The translations under genes were made by a program, and so were the position numbers. The notes under the pieces are model-generated. The model worked only from the letters and a program-made list of their open reading frames with translations. It was not told the origin of the DNA and did no database searches. Of a DNA stretch of 64,000 nucleotides, positions 55,561 to 64,000 are shown piece after piece (position 1 is the first letter of the stretch; each line of letters opens with the position of its first letter). The stretch covers positions 23,226,743 to 23,290,742 of the forward strand of contig CM055076.1 in assembly GCA_029204045.2 (NCBI GenBank), read 5' to 3'. The stretch is from Tillandsia leiboldiana. Lineage: Eukaryota; Streptophyta; Magnoliopsida; Poales; Bromeliaceae.

Positions 55561-56131
55561 TTTCACTGATCAGGGTTGGGACACAATTCAATAAGGTCTA
55601 ATATTTGCTGAGTGTCGTCAGAATCCTTCCGTCCAAAGCAACAAGATTGCTAACCTCATAGGCATCCCGATAACTATATTCGAGGAATCTCCGGTAATAG
55701 CAGCCACAACATAATTTTAATAACCCCGGCTGTGACAAAAGTACTATATCTAGTGGCACGGGGACAACCGGAGGATCACTGATTTCTCCAAGCACCTAGA
55801 CTAGTGGTGGGGCCAGTGCAACAATAGCAACTATCTAATGCCGAGCCATCTGCTGGACTATCCCAGCAAAAGCGGTGAGCTGATTCTCTAACCGCTGCCA
55901 ACAATCCGAGCTCTAAGGCTCCACTGATATATCAAACCACTCATGGCTCGTACCACAACCGCAGCTAACACTGCACCTACCATGACCACTAAGCCCAGAA
56001 CGCGTGCTAACACCGCACTTAGCCGCAACAACAAGATTAGGAAACGACTCATTAGTGTGAAATACACCTGAGCTCCTAACGACTAGATAAATACCCCGCG
56101 CTCTCACGTGACAAGTCATCCTAGGGTTCAT
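55561..56131 (-). pseudogene. Possible Gyp-4 gag N-terminal remnant
   Basis: Starts about 50 bp after the primer site. Minus-strand text includes ENQLTAFAGIVQQMA (about 55895-55850) and a Pro-rich PPVVPVPLD stretch (about 55780), like the N-terminal helix and Pro linker of chromovirus Gag. Several stops. Weak; chance similarity is possible. Confidence 0.3.
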
Positions 56132-56178
56132 CCTAACCAGTTCCTAATCCATCTTTCCTAGGTACCGTATACCTATTG

Positions 56179-56189
56179 CTCTGATACCA
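56179..56189 (-). other. Gyp-4 primer binding site (tRNA-iMet)
   Basis: Minus-strand TGGTATCAGAG, 7 bp inside the 5' LTR edge at 56197. Confidence 0.9.
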
Positions 56190-56196
56190 TCTAATC

Positions 56197-59100
56197 TGTC
56201 ACGCCCCGAGTTTAAAAATCCAGTCTAATTTTTTATTTTATTTTTTTTTTTGTTTAAAATCAGAGTTCGCAAAACCGGGCGTAACAGACCGCCACACATA
56301 TAGGAAATCCTCTATCCAAGCAGACAGAGTCTCCCCTATACATGCACGGCTAGGCAAGTACAATATCATACAATCAGAGATTAAGTACAACTAATTAGAC
56401 TATATGATAATATCCAATCAGTTTAAAGATATACTAAAACGTACCAATCCTCAAAGAAAGTAACTCAACGAGAGTACTGATCGACTAAATATGAAATAGA
56501 CATAAGTGCTAAGATATCACAATAAACCAAAATACTGTCTACGGATCAGATCAGGATCACAACAACTCTGGTAGATCATTAGGGGGACAGCTCTATCGTG
56601 ATCGGCTCACCAAAACGTCCCGATATCTCACCACCCAACGGACCTGAAAAACAGTCACCCAGGGGTGTGAGATACACTGGAGTGTATCCCAGTGGGCATG
56701 ACGAGCCGAGAAATAGCTAATCGTACCTACTGGGTACTAAAATATGCGGATAGTAATAATCGATGGGTAAAGCTGAAATAACAGATAATGTCTACTGAAA
56801 ATCAAATAATCCACAGATAAGACTGAATAGGCAGATAATCAAGCACAAGAAAACTGCAGGCAATAAATGCTGGAATCAGGGTATAACTGTAATAATCAAG
56901 CATAAGGAATCTGCAGGTAATGAATGCTGGAATCAGGGTATAACTGTAATAATCAAGCATAAGGAATCTGCAGATAATGAATGCTGGAAATCAACATAAC
57001 TGAACCACAATGGTACAAGGTAAGAATCATGCGTCAAAGACAGAAACCCAAGTACCCAATCATGCGCCACTCTTGGTCTCACAGGACCTCAGTCAAAGCC
57101 ACTGTTCGGCACCCCATCCGCTGACATAACCTGCACTTACAGACGCCAAGCAGTCCTGGTGCAAAGGGCTCACGGGTCTTTCCTCTAGACCACTTTACCG
57201 GTAAAGCACACTATGACGATGGCCAAACCGTCAGTGTACGTGAAGTACAGCAGTGCGTGGCAATCATCATGCTCAATCTCACGGTCTAATGACCGGGTAG
57301 TCGGCAAACCTGCCGAGATCCCCTCAGGGAAGCAACTATCTGTCTGTATATCAATCATGGGTCGATCATGCATATCTGAATATATAAGCAAGTATCTCTG
57401 GATATAAATGCAGTATAACAAAGGGGCATATATGATAGAAATCAACAGGCGTGATCAGACCCTGAAAATCTACTGTACTGGGATATAAAAACTGACGATC
57501 ATGTACAAAGGATATATCCACTAATATCAATGTCTATCATGTCAGAATATATGGCATATAGGCAAAATCATCAGAGCTAAATCAAGAACAGGCAAAATCA
57601 TCATAGATGACAGGAAATAGCAGATATAATCCGACCATGATATCTATGCACTAAGATATAACAACTGATGAGCAGATATACATGATATATCGAAAGGGAT
57701 CAATATCTGTCAGGAGAGATCATATGACATATAGACAAATCAGAATCACGACATCTATGTACTCAGATGTAAAAGCCGACAAACAGGTGTACATAATATG
57801 TCTAAAGAAATCAATAGCTGTCAAGATAGGTCATACCGATAAAATCAACAGGGCTAATCAAAAACAGGTGTCCGACTGGACTAAAGCAACCAGAGGGCCG
57901 AAAAGATAAAGCCCGGACCGAAGATAACCCACCTGGATGTAGGCAGATCCTCGAACTCCCGCTCTGCTACTGGGAGGCTGGTGCTGAACAACTGGGCACT
58001 GAATAAACAGCTATAGTCAGTAATAAACTCACACAACCCATCCCGACGACACTACAGCAACGCGACTCTAGTACGGAACAATATAGCTAGTTTGCGGGAC
58101 AAATCTGTTTCCCGATCGACGAGAGCCCACGGGACTCTAACAAAATGCCCAATAGGTGTGGAAGCACTGTCCAAAGACAGCTATCGAGTCCAATTTACAC
58201 TTTGATCCATAATATTCTTTAATTTGCATAAAAATACTAACATTATCGCTTGTCTCGACTCGTTCTAGAAATCCGGGAATCCAAAAGCAGCACCGTAAGT
58301 TTCAGCGCGTTCGTTTCGACAAGACCAAGCCCGTGCTCACAAGCTTGGGCTGGCACGAGGCCCGAGGACAAAGTTGGCCCATAAAAACCAAAGCCCACAA
58401 TATCGTACTTGGCTATTTCTCTCAAATTATGTATGCAACTCAGGATTTAACGTGAACACCATGATCTTGACACAATACTGAGTCGGGGGCTCACCTTTGG
58501 CACGTCGGAGGCTGGCCGGAATGCTTGCCGGAGCAAGGTGGTTCATATTAACTTGAACCAGGGGCTCAGATATGGGCCTGGGGCTTTAGTTAATATGAAC
58601 CACCTTGCTCCGGCAAGCATTCCGGCCAGCCTCCGACGTGCCAAAGGTGAGCCCCCGACTCAGTATTGTGTCAAGATCATGGTGCTCTCGTTTAATCCTG
58701 AGTTGCATGCATAATTTTATAGAAATAGCCAAGTACGATATTGTGGGCTTTGGTTTTTATGGGCCAAAATAAAAATGCTGGGACATTTAAAACAAATCTT
58801 TAGACCTTACCTGTAGAGGGGGCCGGAGCCCGGACCGCCGGAGATGGCCGGAAGTCGAGATTGGATGAAATCTCGGGTGCAACTACAGAGATCAAGGACC
58901 GGACGTTAAAACTCCATGCGATGGCTTTAGAAGCTTCCTATAATCAAAATAAGTGTAACTGGACGGCTTACCGGCGGTGAGGAGCGCCGGCGGCGCGCGG
59001 CGGCGGAGCTCGGCCAAGCTCGGGCCTCTAATGGCGGATTCCGGTCGGCGAGGCCTGGGCCGGCGCAAGATGGACCAAAATGTTCCTCTCGGTGTCCTGA

Positions 59101-60630
59101 TGCTTGCTGACGTGATGGCCAGCAGCATGGGTGCACGGCGGCGCCGGACGGAGGAATTCCGGCGAAGTCTCAAATAGTTCGGATCTAGGGCTTTGTCATG
59201 CGGCGCGGATCCTTGTCCGATCAACCCCAAACTTTAGGGAAAGCTTGCAGTCGCCCAGAGGAGCAAGATCAACGGTTCTGATCTTGAGTACAACGGCCGG
59301 ATGTCGCCCGTGCTCAAGCTCGGACCAAATAAGGTTTTCCGGCGATGGGTTGCTCCCGCCGGCAACCGGAGGCACGGCGACGGCTCGGGCTTCACAGGGT
59401 GGATCGCCTTGATGTCAGGACAAGCATACAAGGTCCATGTGCCACCATATAAACAAAAAGTTGCAACAACCTTACCTCGCCGGAAAACTGAGGAAGAAGG
59501 AGATTGCCCGCGGCGGCGCCGGCGGCGGCTGGCGCCGGCTCACCCTGGGCTCGGCTGTGGCTTCACAGAGGACTCCACAGGAAGAGACTTGACCAACTTG
59601 GGTCCTTCCCAAACCACTTCCTCACCAACAACTCGAGAGAAGAAGCTTTCCTTGACTTCTTCTTCTTCTCCGGTGATGGGACGACGGTGGCGCACGGCGA
59701 CTGATGGAGATGGTGGAGGCTCGTCAGTTACAAGAGGAGAGGGAGACAGAGGGTGGCTAGGTTTAGGGTTTTCCCAAAGGTCCCTTCTCCAACATATATA
59801 TATATGTGTATATAGCAATTGTAACAAAATGCTAGTACACCCCTCTTTCTCTGCAATTTCGAATCGAGTCCCTCGCAGCATGTTTCCTCTCACACACAGG
59901 TCCTTCTCCCTAAAGCAGCGCGCAAATCAAAGCATAGAATATAGGGGGTTTTGTGCAAAATATAGCATTTTTATCTGTATTTCACGCTTTTCTAGGCGTT
60001 CTGGTCGTCGAAACGAAAAATGGACTTCGCCACGACGTCCGGCTCGACGAAACCTATCAGGTAGCGATTTTCGTTTTTCGAGAAAATGCCCGGATAAAAT
60101 CTCGGTCCATAAACACTGTGCCGAAATACAGTTCATTGCGCTTTTCGAGACTCTAGGGTCGTCGAATGGAAATTTCGTCAGCGCCAATGCGCTCAAATTG
60201 TCGAAACCGATCAAAACGACTACCTAGATCACCATGTTCGGAATCCGAACAGTAAATTAGTCAATGTTGCATTCGTCGGAGTCCCGAAAGTTGGAGTTAC
60301 TATTCCTCTACAGTAATCCACTTAACTGATACTGTGCGCAGTCACTGTTACATTGGTCTCGATATTCGCTCGCTTCTTCACTGATTTCTGGAAGATCTGA
60401 CCGTCAGATCGAAAAGTGCTGAATATGAATCTCGCTCAGTTCGACGAAACGATCGCAACGGTCAACTCCGATTTCCAAGATCATGTCCGGATTGGAAAAT
60501 AACCTTTTTTTCTCGTAAACTGTGCATTTTACATAGTGGCAAAAAGGTCAACTGCGCTGTTGTGCCAAAATCAACTTGACATTTCCTTCTCTTCTTGTAT
60601 TTATTTATAATAAAATTTCAAGTTTCTATA
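56197..60630 (-). repeat. Gyp-4 5' LTR (4434 bp)
   Basis: Nearly identical to 48823-53216 except for: T-rich replacement of the left arm of the terminal inverted repeat (56228-56265); an inverted duplication (58375-58767) replacing about 215 bp; and a GGCGGCGCCGG expansion near 59512-59535. TATA at about 59809-59815. Confidence 0.93.
58375..58767. repeat. Large inverted duplication in Gyp-4 5' LTR
   Basis: Left arm 58375-58552 and right arm 58589-58767 are reverse complements with a few mismatches, around a 36-bp spacer. The left arm is native LTR sequence (compare 50974-51153). The right arm is a new inverted copy replacing 51154-51368 of the ancestral LTR. It rejoins at a shared GGGCCAA. 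Confidence 0.93.
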
Positions 60631-60635
60631 TAAAA

Positions 60636-60860
60636 TAATACAAAAATATCTGAAAGGATAAAAAAATAAATTTAACTCACTAACTAACTACGGTTAAGTA
60701 TTTAATCTATAGTTAACTAATTTTTCTAATAGATTTAGACGGTAGGAATATATATGAATAATGTTGAATTTTTGAAGAAATAAATATGAAAAGTTAAATT
60801 TTATAGGAATATATTCCCTATTCTGATATGTTTTCAATAATTTGAATGCAATTAATTCTA
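60636..60860. mobile_element. Right half of inverted-repeat MITE split by Gyp-4
   Basis: Matches the second half of the relative at 62279-62684: AAAATATCTGAAAGG, CTAACTAACTACGGTTAAGT, ATATGAATAATGTTGAATTT, ATAAATATGAAAAGTTAAA, and the end GAATGCAATTAATTC. Confidence 0.75.
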
Positions 60861-60937
60861 TTAATAATAACTGCGTTTAAATATTTTGGATTGTGATTTG
60901 AACCGAATTATTATTGTTAACGGATTGGATCATCACA
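60861..60937. repeat. TRIM-like LTR end fragment
   Basis: TTAATAATAACTGCGTTTAA through GGATCATCACA corresponds to the second half of the solo LTR at 18393-18547. The first half is missing. Confidence 0.6.
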
Positions 60938-61040
60938 AATGATAACGAATACATATGGAATAAAGTGATATACCTATATATCTTGTTAACGGGTCATAAA
61001 TGACAATGAATATATATGGAATAAAGTGATACACTATAGA
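60934..61040. repeat. Direct duplication of about 62 bp
   Basis: CATATGGAATAAAGTGATA with its upstream AAATGAYAAYGAATA occurs at about 60938 and 61000, 62 bp apart. Confidence 0.7.
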
Positions 61041-61051
61041 TTTGGTGGGAG

Positions 61052-61619
<568 letters not shown>

Positions 61620-61762
61620 GGTGGGAGTCACTTCTAGAATCACCCGTGGCTGATCTAATTTGAACATTTAAACTGCTGATTTATATCTATGATTTGATTT
61701 GAACATCTAAATAAACGGAAATTCTGATTGAGAATGTAAGAGACTAGACAAGCATTTTTTTT

Positions 61763-61814
61763 GTTGTAGTTTGAACCCAGTGAATTACTATTACTAGCGA
61801 ATTGGGTCGTCACA
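61763..61814. repeat. TRIM-like LTR end fragment
   Basis: GTAGTTTGAACCCAGTGAAT to GGGTCGTCACA matches the end of the solo LTR at 18393-18547. Upstream 61628-61762 is unclassified. Confidence 0.55.
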
Positions 61815-61844
61815 TATACAATCATATATATATATATATATATA

Positions 61845-62178
<334 letters not shown>

Positions 62179-62811
62179 GGCTATTATGCTATTAATAGCA
62201 CTAAGTCAATACTATTAAAATTTTAACACTTAAATTAAAATATGTGGGGTTAAGATGATAGTAGGCCCCTATATAAGGGTTAATTGCATACGGCTTTTTG
62301 TAAACCTATCGAATAGCATATATATCCCTACAAAGTTTAACTTTTTCATATTTATCCCTTCAAAAGTCCCAAGTTATTCATATATATCCCTCCGGTTTAT
62401 TATCGTTAGTTCACTGTTTATTTTTTAACCGACTATATGTGAAATGACAGTTTTGTCTTTTAAAAATATCCTGTAGAAATATCTGAAAGGGTAAAAGGGT
62501 AAATTTACCTTACTAACTAACCAAGATTAAGTATTTAACCTATGGTTAACTAGATTTTTCTAACAGAGATAGAGAGATATATATGAATAACGTTGGACTT
62601 TTGAAGGAATAAATATGAAAAGTTAAACTTTGTAGGAATATATCTGCTATTCGATAGGTTTATAGGAAGCCGTATGCAATTAACTCTTGAATTTAATAGG
62701 TGGTTGGAAAAATAGTAAGATTTAACGGATGAAAATAATTAAAAAAATTAATCTAACGGTAGAAAACTTGATAGCACAATATACTTGGTGCTATCGATAG
62801 CATAATAGTCG
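62179..62811. mobile_element. Outer inverted-repeat MITE in (TA)n, containing another MITE
   Basis: Ends GGCTATTATGCTATTAATAG and, inverted, GACTATTATGCTATCGATAG, continuing with CAC(T/C)AAGT. Both sides are (TA)n (to 62175 and from 62816). It encloses the MITE 62279-62684. Confidence 0.8.
62279..62684. mobile_element. Inner inverted-repeat MITE, 406 bp
   Basis: Terminal GTTAATTGCATACGGCTT is present inverted at the other end. The arms extend over about 90 bp, through ATCGAATAGCA, AAGTTTAACTTTTTCATATT and CTTCAAAAGTCC. No ORF and no clear duplication in the flanks. It belongs to the family that Gyp-4 split. Confidence 0.85.
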
Positions 62812-62813
62812 GA

Positions 62814-63512
<699 letters not shown>

Positions 63513-63544
<32 letters not shown>
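63513..63544. repeat. Poly(A) tract, 32 bp
   Basis: Pure A run followed by TTCCAGGGGGGAGG. It could be a retroposon tail, but no body was recognised upstream. Confidence 0.9.
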
Positions 63545-63546
<2 letters not shown>

Positions 63547-63741
63547 CCAGGGGGGAGGTGTAATATTTCTTAACGAATTATTTCAGAATAACTCGTTAAA
63601 TAAATATTATTTTAAATTTTTATTCCTAATTATTTTTTATCTCCGTTTGATAAGAATAATAAAATAATTAAAATAAGTTATTCCCTCTTTATACAACTAA
63701 ACAATACCTAAATTGACTATATGTTGGAATATAATATTAAA

Positions 63742-64000
63742 CTAGTGTAGTTACCCGCGCGATGCAGCGGGTAGAGTTTATTAAAATATTTTTTCATAAT
63801 TTTTTTAGATCACATATATGATAGTTAGAAAAAATAAGTATTAAATATGCAAACTCATCAAAACTATTTAATATAAAAGATTTTGTTGAGAATAAAAAAA
63901 TATGATTAAATCTAAATGATATGTAATCAATATGAAAATACAAAAAAGGAAAAAGAAAATACTATTACCTGTGTTTACAATAAAGATTTCGTACAAATAA
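63742..64000 (-). mobile_element. Putative Helitron 3' end (element continues past the window)
   Basis: On the minus strand the sequence ends with a hairpin ACCCGC-TGCATCGC-GCGGGT (63753-63772), then 7 bp, then CTAG (63742-63745) followed by host T. A short GC hairpin just before CTRR and insertion next to T is the Helitron 3' signature. The 5' TC end would lie beyond 64000, and no Rep/helicase sequence is visible here. Confidence 0.55.

Larger units (their letters stand above)
48823..60630 (-). mobile_element. Gyp-4: non-autonomous chromovirus derivative with about 4.4 kb LTRs
   Basis: LTRs at 48823-53216 and 56197-60630 share TGTCACGCCCCGAG...TTTCTA(C/T)A ends. Target duplications TAAAA lie at 48818-48822 and 60631-60635, and the split MITE rejoins across them. 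The primer site and polypurine tract are in place, but the internal region is only about 3 kb and holds one decayed pol piece. LTRs make up three quarters of the element. This resembles LARD-type parasites that depend on kin proteins; Gyp-2 and Gyp-3 are related. Confidence 0.92.

Noticed and set aside
59301..60227. 308-aa ORF on the plus strand
   Set aside because: Lies inside the Gyp-4 5' LTR, antisense to the element; the same stretch in the other LTR is broken by stops, and no domain is visible.
63513..63544. Poly(A) tract as the tail of a processed pseudogene or SINE
   Set aside because: No body, Pol III A/B boxes or coding remnant recognised upstream, and no target duplication found.

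Overview
The window looks like intergenic heterochromatin from a large flowering-plant genome. It is packed with nested LTR retrotransposons carrying plant-type tRNA-iMet primer sites, plus an L1-type LINE remnant, several MITE families and a putative Helitron end. I find no intact host gene, rRNA, tRNA or CRISPR array. The species cannot be fixed from the sequence. A monocot is possible because two MITEs sit in (TA)n arrays like the Micron elements described in rice, but that is weak evidence.

Layout. 1-8990: two copies of one Ty1/copia family on the minus strand. Copia-A (LTR 4370-5716, gag, pol running off the left edge) appears to sit inside the gag region of Copia-B (gag to 5717, LTR 7710-8990). 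8991-14290: fragments of two Ty3/gypsy LTRs, one nested in the other, that Copia-B had entered. 14370-16250: decayed LINE. 16261-31348: Gyp-1, a decayed plus-strand gypsy element (LTR, PBS, gag, protease, RT), split by a chromovirus gag fragment (about 17995-19983) and by Gyp-2. Gyp-2 (20515-30836) is a complete minus-strand chromovirus with TTAAA target duplications and an intact RT-RNase H-integrase-chromodomain frame. Gyp-3 (31349-40320), a second chromovirus, sits in the Gyp-1 RT and has lost most of its 5' LTR. 40321-48590: a gag remnant cut by a hAT-like and a CACTA-like MITE, then degenerate tandem repeats and a collapsed copia relic. Gyp-4 (48823-60630) is a non-autonomous chromovirus derivative with about 4.4 kb LTRs and TAAAA target duplications, inserted in an inverted-repeat MITE. 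60636-64000: MITEs, (TA)n tracts, TRIM-like LTR pieces and the putative Helitron end.

How the parts relate. Gyp-2, Gyp-3, Gyp-4 and the fragment at 17995 are one kin group: LTRs starting TGTCACGCCC, the same iMet primer site, and similar pol where present. Gyp-4 has almost no coding capacity and would need proteins supplied in trans. In Gyp-2 the TATA box lies about 2.4 kb inside the LTR, so the transcribed leader would be very long; it holds GC-rich repeats and blocks shared with other families.

Most striking signals: a 178-bp-arm inverted duplication in the transcribed part of the Gyp-4 5' LTR; a shuffled protease/zinc-knuckle order in Gyp-2; GATCCGGATC palindrome arrays just upstream of the copia TATA box; leader blocks conserved between chromovirus families; and MITEs nested in (TA)n arrays.
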